Below are positions 55,561-64,000 of a DNA stretch of 64,000 nt, in pieces. The notes below the pieces were generated by a model, which saw only the letters and a list, made by a program, of their open reading frames with translations, had not been told where the DNA came from and searched no databases. The DNA comes from PALSA-1353 sp050012375 (GTDB lineage Bacteria > Planctomycetota > Phycisphaerae > Tepidisphaerales > Tepidisphaeraceae), in NCBI GenBank assembly GCA_050012375.1, contig JBEKHH010000001.1, positions 164,893 through 228,892 on the forward strand. The letters are read 5' to 3'. Numbering within the stretch: the first letter of the stretch is position 1; each line of letters begins with the position of its first letter. The position numbers were made by a program, and so were the translations under genes.

Positions 55561-56592
55561 TTACGAGAGGGTCGTCGGTCCGATCGCCTGCACGATCCTG
55601 GCCGCCACTTCCACCGCGTGGAGCCCGTCCTGGGCCGTCACCACCGGCGTCGATCCATTGTTCACCGCATCGACAAACGCATCCAGCTCCGCTCTCAGCG
55701 GCTCGATGTCGTCGATCTTTAGATTTTCGATATGCACCAAATCCTGGAAATTCAGCTTGGAAAGGTCCTGCACTTCCCCGCGGCGTATCTTGGCCGCGGC
55801 GTTGCGGACCGCCTCGATGTTCCCATGTTTCCGAATCACCGCCCCCTGCCGCTTTTGATAATCGATTGATACATACGCATCAGGGCTGAACACGCGCAGG
55901 CGCCGCTCGGTCTTCATCGCGATCCGGCTGGCGGTCAGGTTGGCCACGCATCCGCTGGCGAAGGTGAGCCGGGCATTGCAGATGTCCTCCACGTCCCCGA
56001 TGACGCTGACGCCGACGGCGTCGATCTTTGAAACCGTGGAATTCGCCAGTCGCAATACGATGTCGATGTCGTGGATCATCATGTCCAGCACCACTCCCAC
56101 GTCGATGCTTCGGAAAGTCATCGGACTGATGCGGGTGGCCTCCATGAACCTGGGCTTGATCTCCAGCCGCGACATCGCTCGAATCGCCGGATTGAACTGC
56201 TCGATGTGCCCAACCTGCACCGTCACCTTGTGCTTTTGGGCCAGTTCCACGATCTGCCGGGCTTCGGCCGCGTCCCGGGCCAGGGGCTTTTCGATCAGGC
56301 AGGCGATCTTCCGCTCGATGCACTGACGCGCGATGGCCAAATGAGAGAGGGTGGGGACGGCGATGGTCACGGCGTCCACCTGCGGGAATAGTTCGTTCAG
56401 GTTTTTGATCGCCGGCGCCGCAAACTCGGTGGCCACCGCGGCCGCCGCGTCCGGCGATGCGTCAAAAACGCCGGTGACCTTGACGCCTGGGATCTGGGAA
56501 TAAACGCGAACGTGCAGCCGGCCCATCCGCCCGCAGCCGATGACGCCCACGCGGAGCGGCTTTTCCGGTTTGTTAGATGAAGTGTTGCTCAC
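55561..56592 (-). CDS. Gfo/Idh/MocA-family oxidoreductase
   Basis: 343 aa NAD(P)-dependent sugar dehydrogenase or oxidoreductase. Rossmann motif VGVIGCGRMGRLHVRVY at residues 16-32, then the family signature EKPLARDAAEARQIVELAQ and VQVGHIEQFNPAIRAM. The second domain contains VLDMMIHDIDIVLRLANS with the catalytic histidine region. It may act on a nucleotide sugar for surface glycans, but neighbours give no firm substrate. The start (MSNTSSNKPEKPLRVG) is a normal short leader before the first strand. Confidence 0.88.
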   Translation of the reverse strand: MSNTSSNKPEKPLRVGVIGCGRMGRLHVRVYSQIPGVKVTGVFDASPDAAAAVATEFAAPAIKNLNELFPQVDAVTIAVPTLSHLAIARQCIERKIACLIEKPLARDAAEARQIVELAQKHKVTVQVGHIEQFNPAIRAMSRLEIKPRFMEATRISPMTFRSIDVGVVLDMMIHDIDIVLRLANSTVSKIDAVGVSVIGDVEDICNARLTFASGCVANLTASRIAMKTERRLRVFSPDAYVSIDYQKRQGAVIRKHGNIEAVRNAAAKIRRGEVQDLSKLNFQDLVHIENLKIDDIEPLRAELDAFVDAVNNGSTPVVTAQDGLHAVEVAARIVQAIGPTTLS

Positions 56593-56683
56593 GACCGAAT
56601 CCTATCACAGGCCGCGACGCAGGCATATATCGCGGCCACCCGCTCCCGGCGGCTTTTTCATGCGCGGGTGGTAGGATGTTCCC

Positions 56684-56794
56684 ATGCCAAATGAGCCGGG
56701 ACTGTGGCGTATATTTGTTCCGCTCATCCCGTGGGTGGCAATCTTGATATTGATCGTCTTAGCGGTATGGGCGATGGCCCGTATCGTTCGATGA
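56684..56794 (+). CDS. Possible 36-aa single-pass membrane peptide
   Basis: ATG to TGA with GTAGGA about 7 bases upstream. The sequence MPNEPGLWRIFVPLIPWVA continues as one hydrophobic helix (ILILIVLAVWAMA) and ends RIVR, a typical small membrane protein layout. It lies in a 710-bp space between divergent genes. Nothing else supports expression. Confidence 0.4.
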   Translation: MPNEPGLWRIFVPLIPWVAILILIVLAVWAMARIVR

Positions 56795-57302
56795 AGGCGC
56801 AAAATTCAAATTAGGGCACTACCAAGCTTTCCGGTCTGGTCCCGATAATCTTGACATCCCCCCTTCAAGGTCTATCCTTCTGCCCTTCGTAAACCGCCAA
56901 AGCTTGGGGAGACATCCCCAAGCGCGGGGAACCCATCGCGGGGCGAGTGCCTCGCGCAGCTCGACGGGTTGATTTGTGTGGGCCGGGCAGCGTTTCCGAG
57001 TGGTTCGGAAGCACGCAATTGCCCAGTTTACCAGATGAACTCTTCCGAGCAGGGGCGAATCGGTCTGTATTGGCCGAGGGCGACTTTCAACGCCCAGCCC
57101 GTCAGCTAACCCCGTCGGCATGTGAAAGGGAATTTACGCTTGGGTACAATCGGGTCCTTGCGGGACAACCCACTTGAAGCGTTCCCCCCTTTAGTTATTT
57201 CGCTTTCGCTCCGATCGACCGGCTCCGGTCTTGGTCCGGCCTGCTGTGGCATTCGATTTGCGCTTTGCAAATCGACAGGCTCGGATGGGAGTTTGCATTT
57301 TT
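56795..57302. other. 508-bp intergenic region with a hairpin
   Basis: Contains a 9-bp hairpin GCTTGGGGA-GACA-TCCCCAAGC at 56,902-56,923. Open frames of ~100 codons exist on both strands but have no family character. It may be a decayed element; the promoter of the permease gene must be here. Confidence 0.45.
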
Positions 57303-59645
57303 ATGGCCTCGGTTCCCGGCTCCAGCAGCGGTTTTGACGTAGCCCAACTTCCCGATGCGACCCCGCGGCGGGCGATTAACGTGCTGGTCGTCAGCAGCGT
57401 GGCGCTGGCGTTCATCAGCTTCTGGCGTGCGGCGGCAATCGTCTTGTGCGATCTGGCCAGCACCGCCTATTACATCGGCGGCATCTCCGAGGAGGCCATC
57501 GGCAAGGCCGCACCCTGGTTCATCCTCGGCGTCATGCTTTTCAGCTACGCCGTCCGCTCGGTCTATGTCGAAAGCTGCACCATGTTCACCCGGGGCGGCG
57601 TTTACCGGGTGGTCAAAGGGGCCGTCGGCGGGGGGCTGGCCAAGCTCTCCGTCAGCGCCCTGATGTTCGACTACATCCTCACCGGCCCGATCAGCGCGGT
57701 GTCGGCGGGGCAGTACATGGTCGGGCTGTTCGTGAACATGTTCAACCTGATTTTTCGACACTATGGGTTTCATCCCATCGACCCCACCGGCGAAGCAACC
57801 AAACGGCTGATAAACGGCGGGGCCGTGCTCCTGGCTGTGTTCATCACGGTTTACTTCTGGCGGGCCAATATCATCGGAATCCACGAATCCAGCGACAAAG
57901 CCCTGCGCATCATGCAGCTCACCACGGTCATGGGCGTGCTGATCATCGGATGGAGCCTGCTCACGATGGCATTGCGCCATCAAGCCCTGGAAGTCCCGCC
58001 GATCCATCCCGTTTTCACGGATTCAGGCATCGGGGGTAACGAGTCGTCGAAGGGATGGCTGGAAGCGTTCCCCCGAATCGTCGGCGCCTTCGGCATCCTC
58101 ATCGCCTTTGGCCACACGCTTCTGGCCATGAGCGGCGAAGAATCCCTTGCCCAGGTCAATCGCGAGATCGAGGCCCCCAAGCTCAAGAACCTGCTCCGCG
58201 CCGGCTTTGTGATTTTTCTCTACTCCATGCTGCTGACCAGCCTCATCAGCTTCTTCGCGATATTCATCATTCCCGACGGCAAGCGGGTGATGACGATGGT
58301 GGTCGCCAACGGCCACGCGGCCCAGGTCCAAGGCTCCGATTATGTCGAGGTGGATTACCTCCGTCGCCATGATGCGGACCATCCCCACGACTGGGGAAAG
58401 CGTCTGGTCCGCTGGGTGGACAACAAAGGGGAGGAGCATCTTGATAAAACCAATGACACCGTTGTCCTCGACGCCAATCATCACGTCCAACGCGAGGACG
58501 GCGGTTATCGGGACAACCTCATCAACGGCCTGGTCCAATACCTTGCCGGCCCGTCCTTCATCAAAATCATCATGGAATGCTTTGTGGTGACGGTCGGCTT
58601 CCTCATTCTCGCCGGGGCGGTCAACACCAGCATGGTCGGGTCCAACGGCGTGCTGAACCGATTGGCCGAGGACGGCGTGCTCACGCCGTGGTTTCAGCAT
58701 CCCCACGCGCGGTTTGGCACGACTCACCGCCTGATCAATCTCATCACCGCGCTGCAGATCATCGTCATCGTCGCGAGCCTGGGCGATGTTGACACGCTCG
58801 GCGAAGCCTATGCCTTCGGCGTCATATGGTCATTCGTCTTCATGACGATGTCCATGGCGGTCCTGCGTCTCAAGGACCACACGCCTCGGCAGTTTCGCGT
58901 GCCGCTGAATTTCCATATCCGGAACAAAGCGGGCGAAATCGATATTCCGATCGGCATTTTCACGGTGTTCCTCATCCTCATGAGCACCGCGCTGATCAAC
59001 CTCCTGACCAAGAAAACCGCCACGATCTGGGGCGTGGGATTCACCGTCACCTTCCTGGCCGTGTTCATCCTCGTGGAGCGGATTTCGCATCGCCGTCATG
59101 GTGGAAAGCACGAACACCTCGAGCAATTCAACGAGCGTCAGAGCGATGGGGTGAGCATCGAGGCGATCGGACTGAAGCACCCCAAGCCGGTGGTGGTGGC
59201 GGCCCGTGGCCCGCGCAGTCTGCCCGTCCTGCAAAAAGTCCTTCGGGAAATCGACACCGATCAGCGCGACGTGGTGGTCGTGACCTGCAAGGTCCTGCCG
59301 CCCCGAACGGCCGGCGTCACGCCCGAGGAAACCAGCGTGGACGACAGCGACCGCGACTTGCTCACCAAGATCGTCACCGTCGCCGAGGAAGTCGGCAAAC
59401 AGGTCCATCCCGTCGTTCTGCCGACCAACAATCCGCTGTACGCCATTGCCACCGTCGCGCGGGATTTGAAAGCCAACGAAGTGGTCCTGGGGGTGAGCGA
59501 GAAGATGCACGCCGAAACCCAGCTCGAGCAATTCGCCCTGGCCTGGGGCAGCGCGACGGCCGATCCGATGTATTCCGACATCGCCCACGACATGACCGTG
59601 CGAATCATCGGCCCGCAGGTGGAGATGAGATATGAGATGGAGTAG
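57303..59645 (+). CDS. APC-superfamily amino-acid permease with a C-terminal cytosolic domain
   Basis: 780 aa from the ATG at 57,303 (GGGAG 10 bases upstream; longer in-frame starts lack a ribosome site). About 12 membrane helices: the first cluster holds INVLVVSSVALAFISFW and YYIGGISEEAIG, later VGAFGILIAFGHTLLAMSGE with the APC-like TM6 EE, and RFGTTHRLINLITALQIIVI. An ~80-residue charged loop (VVANGHAAQVQGSDYVEVDY through GGYRDNLING, around residues 335-410) interrupts the membrane part and is unusual. The last ~150 residues resemble a universal-stress-type domain (KPVVVAARGPRSLPVLQKVL). The substrate is unknown. Confidence 0.82.
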   Translation: MASVPGSSSGFDVAQLPDATPRRAINVLVVSSVALAFISFWRAAAIVLCDLASTAYYIGGISEEAIGKAAPWFILGVMLFSYAVRSVYVESCTMFTRGGVYRVVKGAVGGGLAKLSVSALMFDYILTGPISAVSAGQYMVGLFVNMFNLIFRHYGFHPIDPTGEATKRLINGGAVLLAVFITVYFWRANIIGIHESSDKALRIMQLTTVMGVLIIGWSLLTMALRHQALEVPPIHPVFTDSGIGGNESSKGWLEAFPRIVGAFGILIAFGHTLLAMSGEESLAQVNREIEAPKLKNLLRAGFVIFLYSMLLTSLISFFAIFIIPDGKRVMTMVVANGHAAQVQGSDYVEVDYLRRHDADHPHDWGKRLVRWVDNKGEEHLDKTNDTVVLDANHHVQREDGGYRDNLINGLVQYLAGPSFIKIIMECFVVTVGFLILAGAVNTSMVGSNGVLNRLAEDGVLTPWFQHPHARFGTTHRLINLITALQIIVIVASLGDVDTLGEAYAFGVIWSFVFMTMSMAVLRLKDHTPRQFRVPLNFHIRNKAGEIDIPIGIFTVFLILMSTALINLLTKKTATIWGVGFTVTFLAVFILVERISHRRHGGKHEHLEQFNERQSDGVSIEAIGLKHPKPVVVAARGPRSLPVLQKVLREIDTDQRDVVVVTCKVLPPRTAGVTPEETSVDDSDRDLLTKIVTVAEEVGKQVHPVVLPTNNPLYAIATVARDLKANEVVLGVSEKMHAETQLEQFALAWGSATADPMYSDIAHDMTVRIIGPQVEMRYEME

Positions 59646-59650
59646 GAGGA

Positions 59651-59815
59651 GAATGCCGAATGCCGAGTGCCAAATGCCGAATGGGAGGAGAATGCCGATT
59701 GCCGAATGGGGAAAGAATGCCGAATGCCGAGTGCCAAATGCCGAATGGGAGGAGAATGCCGATTGCCGAATGGGGAAAGAATGCCGAATGCCGAGTGCCC
59801 AATGCCGAATTTGAA
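59651..59815 (+). repeat. 64-bp tandem repeat, about 2.6 units
   Basis: Units start at 59,651, 59,715 and 59,779, each beginning GAATGCCGAATGCCGAGTGC. Spacing is exactly 64 and the first two units are almost identical. The same words occur inverted at about 60,196-60,226, on the other side of the four-helix-bundle ORF. Confidence 0.9.
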
Positions 59816-59816
59816 T

Positions 59817-60221
59817 TCAGGGGGTTTGGGTGCGGTTTCGGGTTGCGGTGATTCTGGATTGGGCGAAGATTTTTTCCAGCTCGCGGGCCTCTTTTAGAAG
59901 TGGCTCGACGCGTTGGCTGGGCAACACGTTGGCCGCGATGATCAGGTCCAACCAATAGACGGATTCGTTGGTTTCTTCCTCAACAATGCCGATCTTCGAG
60001 ATGAATTCGGCGCGGCTTCTCGCCTTGCAGCAGGCGCGATAGTTGGCCCCGACGGAAGTGCCGCAGCGCACCAATTGTCCGCCGATGGCGCGACCTTCCA
60101 CCGTTTTCGGAATCGCCCGAACCACCCGAACGATGCGCAATGCGAAATCAAATGTTCGCCGCTGTAGATCCTCCCCCACGCTTGGTTTTTCACTCGGCAT
60201 TTGGCATTCGGCATTCGGCAT
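59817..60221 (-). CDS. Four-helix-bundle protein (23S rRNA intervening-sequence protein family)
   Basis: 134 aa. The family core is clear: RTFDFALRIVRVVRAIPKTV, IGGQLVRCGTSVGANYRA, RSRAEFISKIGIVEEETNES and YWLDLIIAANVLP. The ATG lies inside the GCCGAATGCC-type repeat, so the first residues (MPNAECQMPS) are encoded by the repeat. A later methionine (MPSEKPSVGEDL) may be the true start. The gene is bracketed by inverted copies of this repeat. Members of this family are small basic bundles of unclear function. Confidence 0.8.
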   Translation of the reverse strand: MPNAECQMPSEKPSVGEDLQRRTFDFALRIVRVVRAIPKTVEGRAIGGQLVRCGTSVGANYRACCKARSRAEFISKIGIVEEETNESVYWLDLIIAANVLPSQRVEPLLKEARELEKIFAQSRITATRNRTQTP

Positions 60222-60227
60222 TCTCGC

Positions 60228-61457
60228 CTACAACTTATGCCCCATCTTCGCTTTCTTGGTTGCCAGATACTTCCGATTATGCTCCCCCGGCTCCACGCGG
60301 ATCGGCACTTCTTCCACCACGCTTAGGCCGTATCCCTCGATGCCGTAAATCTTCTTCGGATTGTTCGTCATGATCCGAATCCGACGCAAGCCGAGATCGC
60401 GCAGAATCTGGCTGCCGATGCCGTAATCCCGTTTGTCCACCGGCAATCCCAATCGCTGATTGGCCTCGACGGTATCCAGCCCCTTTTCCTGAAGCGCGTA
60501 GGCGTGCAGCTTATTTGCCAGGCCGATTCCCCGGCCCTCCTGGCGCAGATAGACCAGGGCGCCTTTGCCTTCCTTCTCGATCATTTGCATGGCCGTGGCG
60601 AGCTGCGGACCGCAGTCGCACCGCCCGCTGCCGAACACATCCCCGGTCAGACATTCACTGTGCACGCGCACCAGCACGGGCTCCTCGTGGACGATCGGCT
60701 TGCCATCCTTGTCCAGTTCACCGACGCCTCCCTTGCACAGCGCCAAATGCGGCTGGGGATCGATCGCGCTTTGATAGGCGTAAAGTTGAAAGTCGCCCCA
60801 TCGCGTCGGCAGCGAGACGCTTTGAATCCGCCGAACGAACTGCTCGCGCTTCAGGCGGTAGCTGATCAGCTCCGCGATGGTGCACATTTTCAGGCGATGC
60901 TTTTCACAAAACGCTTCGAGTTCCGGCCGGCGCGCCATCTCGCCGTCTTCGCGCATGATTTCGCAGATCACCGCCGCCGGTTTCAAGCCCGCCAGCCGCG
61001 TCAGATCCACCGATCCTTCGGTCTGACCGGCGCGCACCAGCACTCCGCCATCGCGCGACCGCAACGGATTGATGTGTCCGGGGCGGAGCAAATCCTGCGG
61101 CTGGGCATCCTCCGCGATCGCCACGTGAATGGTCGTGGCCCGGTCCTTGGCCGAAACCCCGGTGCTCACCCCGAATTTCGGATGTGCATCGACCGTCACG
61201 GTGAAGGCCGTCCCCAGCCGGGCCGTGTTCCGGTCCGATTGCGGATGAAGCTGCAACCGATCGCATCGCTGGGAGGTGAGAGACAGGCACATGGTTCCCC
61301 GCCCGTGAGTGACGATGAAATTGATCGCCGCCGGCGTCACTTTTTCCGCCGCCATAACCAGGTCGCCTTCGTTTTCCCGGTCCTCATCGTCAACCAGAAC
61401 GATCATTTTTCCGGCTTTGAGTTCCTCGAGAATCTCGGGAATCGGGCTGAATGGCAT
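60228..61457 (-). CDS. ribBA: Bifunctional 3,4-dihydroxy-2-butanone-4-phosphate synthase / GTP cyclohydrolase II
   Basis: 409 aa from the ATG at 61,457 (two codons earlier is also possible). N-terminal RibB half: VLVDDEDRENEGDLVMAAE, THGRGTMCLSL and DLLRPGHINPLRSRDGG, with the catalytic acidic loop. C-terminal RibA half: HSECLTGDVFGSGRCDCGPQ with the three zinc cysteines, then LRQEGRGIGLANKL and IGSQILRDLGLRRIRIMTNN. It supplies both starting compounds of riboflavin synthesis. Transcribed away from the next gene. Confidence 0.96.
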   Translation of the reverse strand: MPFSPIPEILEELKAGKMIVLVDDEDRENEGDLVMAAEKVTPAAINFIVTHGRGTMCLSLTSQRCDRLQLHPQSDRNTARLGTAFTVTVDAHPKFGVSTGVSAKDRATTIHVAIAEDAQPQDLLRPGHINPLRSRDGGVLVRAGQTEGSVDLTRLAGLKPAAVICEIMREDGEMARRPELEAFCEKHRLKMCTIAELISYRLKREQFVRRIQSVSLPTRWGDFQLYAYQSAIDPQPHLALCKGGVGELDKDGKPIVHEEPVLVRVHSECLTGDVFGSGRCDCGPQLATAMQMIEKEGKGALVYLRQEGRGIGLANKLHAYALQEKGLDTVEANQRLGLPVDKRDYGIGSQILRDLGLRRIRIMTNNPKKIYGIEGYGLSVVEEVPIRVEPGEHNRKYLATKKAKMGHKL

Positions 61458-61544
61458 AAACACCTCTAGCCGTTATTGTATCCCGACGATTGCCCCCGTG
61501 AAAATTGCTATACTGAAGTCCGTCTATCTTAGCGCGAGGATTCA

Positions 61545-63770
61545 GTGCCAATACGCTCGTTTTGCCTTTGGTTCCGCCATTTTCCCCTCGCACTGGCGGT
61601 TCTCACGTCCGCCGCGTTCGGCTCCGATTACACGGGCAAGGTGCTGACACCCGACGGCAAGCCGGTCAAAGGCGCGACGGTTTATGATGTGGAACTCAAT
61701 CGGCCGGCTTCGGCGTACACGGGCGCGGATTTGCCCACCACGCGGAGCGACGACGACGGCGTTTTCCATTTCCCGAACAAGGATTCCCACGGGGCCGAAT
61801 TCATCGCTGTCGCCGATGGCTACGGCATGTCCTGTGAATTCAACGGCAGAGGTCCGATCCAGATTCGTCTTTGGCCGCGAACGGATCTGACGCTGACGTT
61901 TCTCACGGCCGCAAACAAGCCCGCCGTCAACGTGCGTGTCTCGCTCCAGCAAATCGTGATGCCGATTCGCATGCCTGAGGGCGTGCTGCAGAGGGTTCTG
62001 TGGCTCCCAGAAGGCTCTGGCTCGCCGTTGTCGGCGACGACGGATGCCGGGGGTGTGTGCGTGATGCCGGGGCTGCCGCGGGGCGGCCGGCTCACGCTTG
62101 GCCTCGACGATCCGCGCTATGCGAAACTTTCTCCTGACGATTCCGTGCAATTGAGCGGCAGCGCCCAAACCCGCGCCCAGCCGATTCATCTTCAACTCGC
62201 CGCGTCGATCTCCGGCAGAGTAGGGTATGAATCGACCACCCGGCCGGCGGCGGGAGTCGTCGTGCTCGCTCGTTGGAACGATGGCGATATTGAGCATGCC
62301 GTCACCGGCGCCGACGGATCTTATGTTCTCAAGCGCCTTCGCGCCGGCGAATACAATATCTGCCTTAATCTCGGCGGCAGCATGCAAGAATCCTGGACCG
62401 CCGCGGCAAATGTAAATCTCGCCGTCGCCGCCGGCGAAACCAAAACGAACGCCAACTTCACGCTCATCCCCGGCGTGGTTCTGAGCGGCAAAGTCCTTTC
62501 CGCGGATGACTCCAAGCCGATCGGCGGGGTTCCGCTGGGAATTTACGATTTGGCCCACCCGCGAAACGGCGGCTTGGTGCAGTCAATTTCGACCGATGCC
62601 AACGGCTCATTTTCCATTCGCGTCCCTCCCGGGGAGCAAAACGTCTACATCATGTCGGACACGCCCGCCAATGGGTTCGGCAGGCCGATCAACGATGAAA
62701 AGGACATCACGATCCCCGCCGGGGGCACTGCGAGCATCGAATTCCGGCTGCCTCGAACCATCATGGCTTCGGTGAAAGGGAAGGTCGTGGACCCTGACGG
62801 CAAGCCCGTTGCAAACGCAAGCGTCTACCTGTTTTCCGAGGAGCCGACATTACGTTTCAATCGAAATGCCATCACAACCGGTGCGGACGGGACTTTCCAA
62901 ACGCCGCCGGTCATGCGTTCGGCCAGGATCGAGATCCGGGCCAGATTCCAGGACATGGCGACTGGCAAGTCGATCGTGGTCCACGGCGGCACCAGCGATG
63001 AGATCGTGGTCCAACTCCAGAAAAACGCCCTCGGCGCCATCACCGGCCGAGCTGTCGACCAGCAAGGCAAGCCCCTGAAGGACGCGCGAATTGAACTCCT
63101 TTATCCTGTTGGTCGCTATCGGTTCGGCGACGACGTCGCCACCACCGACGAAAAAGGGAATTACAAAGTCGATTCGCTCTGGGCTGATATGACCTACACC
63201 GTGGAAGCCGATCACGATGGCTACGGCTTTGCACAAAGCAGCGACAATCTCCGCGCTGGCGCCGGGCAAAGCACCAGCGTTCCAGACCTAACGCTCTACA
63301 AGCGCGATTCCACCGTCGCCGGCGTCCTGCTTGACCGCGACAGCAAACCCGTTTCCGGCCAGCGCATTTACGTCCGCGGCCCGCGGAGCGGATCTAGCAA
63401 TCTCACCACGGATCCCAGCGGCAAATTCCAATGCGCCGTCGTCAGCAATGACCGCCTGACTATTTATTACAATTTCAATACGGATCGATTGAAGCAGCAG
63501 ACCGCCAAAGCCGGCGACCTGAACGTCGTTCTGCACACCGTTCCGCCGGTCGCCGCTCCGCCGCCGGTAGCTCCGGCGCCCGCTCCGGTCGTTGTTAGCG
63601 CTTCCGCCGCGGCGCCAGCTCCGCCAGCTCCCGCGCCCGTTTTCGACCCCGGCGATGCGATTACCTGGACGGGCTGGTTCTGGGCGGTCATTCTTGTGCT
63701 GGCCGGAGGAGTTGTGACCATCATCGTCAATGCGATCGGGGCAATTCGCGGGCGCAAGCAGAGGGCGTGA
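61545..63770 (+). CDS. Exported protein with repeated carboxypeptidase-regulatory-like domains
   Basis: 741 aa, GTG start. A signal peptide (FPLALAVLTSAAFGS) is followed by about seven Ig-like carboxypeptidase-regulatory repeats, each with the phrase G.V.D..GKPV..A.V, e.g. YTGKVLTPDGKPVKGATVYD, VKGKVVDPDGKPVANASVYL and ITGRAVDQQGKPLKDARIEL. A Pro/Ala/Val-rich linker near residues 660-700 leads to one membrane helix (WFWAVILVLAGGVVTIIVNA) and a short basic tail. So the repeats are outside and anchored at the C-terminus. No catalytic domain is present. Confidence 0.85.
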   Translation: MPIRSFCLWFRHFPLALAVLTSAAFGSDYTGKVLTPDGKPVKGATVYDVELNRPASAYTGADLPTTRSDDDGVFHFPNKDSHGAEFIAVADGYGMSCEFNGRGPIQIRLWPRTDLTLTFLTAANKPAVNVRVSLQQIVMPIRMPEGVLQRVLWLPEGSGSPLSATTDAGGVCVMPGLPRGGRLTLGLDDPRYAKLSPDDSVQLSGSAQTRAQPIHLQLAASISGRVGYESTTRPAAGVVVLARWNDGDIEHAVTGADGSYVLKRLRAGEYNICLNLGGSMQESWTAAANVNLAVAAGETKTNANFTLIPGVVLSGKVLSADDSKPIGGVPLGIYDLAHPRNGGLVQSISTDANGSFSIRVPPGEQNVYIMSDTPANGFGRPINDEKDITIPAGGTASIEFRLPRTIMASVKGKVVDPDGKPVANASVYLFSEEPTLRFNRNAITTGADGTFQTPPVMRSARIEIRARFQDMATGKSIVVHGGTSDEIVVQLQKNALGAITGRAVDQQGKPLKDARIELLYPVGRYRFGDDVATTDEKGNYKVDSLWADMTYTVEADHDGYGFAQSSDNLRAGAGQSTSVPDLTLYKRDSTVAGVLLDRDSKPVSGQRIYVRGPRSGSSNLTTDPSGKFQCAVVSNDRLTIYYNFNTDRLKQQTAKAGDLNVVLHTVPPVAAPPPVAPAPAPVVVSASAAAPAPPAPAPVFDPGDAITWTGWFWAVILVLAGGVVTIIVNAIGAIRGRKQRA

Positions 63771-63839
63771 ATTCGGCAGGCGGGGGAGGGCAATCGCGTG
63801 TTCTCCCTCGCCCCATGTACCAACATCATTCATCAATCG

Positions 63840-63890
63840 CGCAAGTTCCTTAATTCCAAAGTCTAATTGAACCGCAGAGTGCGCGGAGGG
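63840..63890 (+). repeat. Half copy of the long-arm hairpin repeat
   Basis: CGCAAGTTCCTTAATTCCAA through GAACCGCAGAG matches the leaders and left arms at 23.5 and 24.9 kb. The right arm is absent. Confidence 0.7.
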
Positions 63891-63917
63891 CCTGGCGCGG
63901 GCTTCGCCCGCAACCCA

Positions 63918-63988
63918 AATAATTAGGCATTGCTCGTTAAGGTACGGTGCGTGTTGCGAAGCACTTACCGTCCTACAGGAGCAATGCC
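63918..63988. repeat. Inverted repeat at the right edge
   Basis: GGCATTGCTC and GAGCAATGCC are exact inverse copies about 45 bp apart, enclosing a hairpin-prone AAGGTACGGTGCG segment. This may be the end of a mobile element that continues past the window. Confidence 0.5.
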
Positions 63989-64000
63989 ATGGAGGCTTTT
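63989..64000 (+). CDS. Possible start of a gene that continues past the window
   Basis: ATG GAG GCT TTT with AGGAG about 10 bases upstream. Only four codons are visible. Its position directly after an inverted repeat makes a transposase possible, but this cannot be tested here. Confidence 0.25.

Noticed and set aside
56819..57121. A 100-codon frame on the minus strand as a gene
   Set aside because: No ribosome site and no recognisable family; it contains a hairpin in the middle and may be a decayed fragment.
59651..59815. CRISPR-like array
   Set aside because: The repeats are directly tandem with a 64-bp period and no unique spacers; no cas gene is near.

Overview
The window is GC-rich chromosomal DNA with densely packed genes. 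It suggests a planctomycete-like bacterium, most likely Phycisphaerae. This rests on inference from content: three large PEP-CTERM/dockerin-like surface proteins beside a prepilin-type protein, membrane-TPR proteins, McsAB, a type III glutamine synthetase, and many short hairpin repeats. No rRNA gene is present, so the taxonomy is not proven.

Layout. 1-7.3 kb: the 5' part of pabB, then a nitrogen block of glnN (GS type III), a glnE-like adenylyltransferase carrying an ACT domain, and glnA. 7.7-10.9 kb: a kinase/GT4 glycosyltransferase fusion and a SAM methyltransferase. 11.4-13.8 kb: a compact AT-richer three-gene cassette (a 112-aa unknown, a ribbon-helix-helix plus GIY-YIG-like protein, and a D12 adenine methylase) that looks like an undescribed restriction/defence unit. 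It separates the first nitrogen block from a second glnA at 13.9 kb. 15.4-18.8 kb: lgt, motAB and a secreted unknown.

18,882-22,986 is a complete 4.1-kb IS1595-family element, with 29-bp terminal inverted repeats and a 9-bp flanking direct repeat. Besides its transposase it carries a type II-like restriction endonuclease and methylase pair, a 143-aa unknown, a 50-aa small protein, a tRNA-like gene with proline identity elements but a long variable arm, and a four-way-junction RNA fold. This is the most striking object in the window. The cassette at 11.4-13.8 kb is second.

23-37 kb is mostly housekeeping: clpS, an FHA protein, trpE, a PTPS-III-like enzyme (probable folate route), the protein-arginine kinase genes mcsA-mcsB, cell-surface glycan or ATP-grasp enzymes, modA-modB without a visible modC, a DUF488 protein and a UvrD/PcrA helicase. 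36.9-48.1 kb holds the prepilin-like protein and three PEP-CTERM proteins whose last ~160 residues are almost the same. 48.2-63.8 kb holds two paralogous membrane-TPR proteins, a siroheme-decarboxylase-like regulator-fold protein, a SurA/PrsA-like lipoprotein, a Gfo/Idh/MocA oxidoreductase, an APC permease with a cytosolic tail, a four-helix-bundle ORF embedded in repeats, ribBA and a carboxypeptidase-regulatory-repeat protein.

Intergenic spaces hold several short repeat families: an ~80-bp element with inverted ends, a ~110-bp perfect-arm hairpin family, short palindromes with a GGATG-NA-CATCC core, and a 64-bp tandem repeat. Functional calls come from reading motifs by eye; no database search was run.
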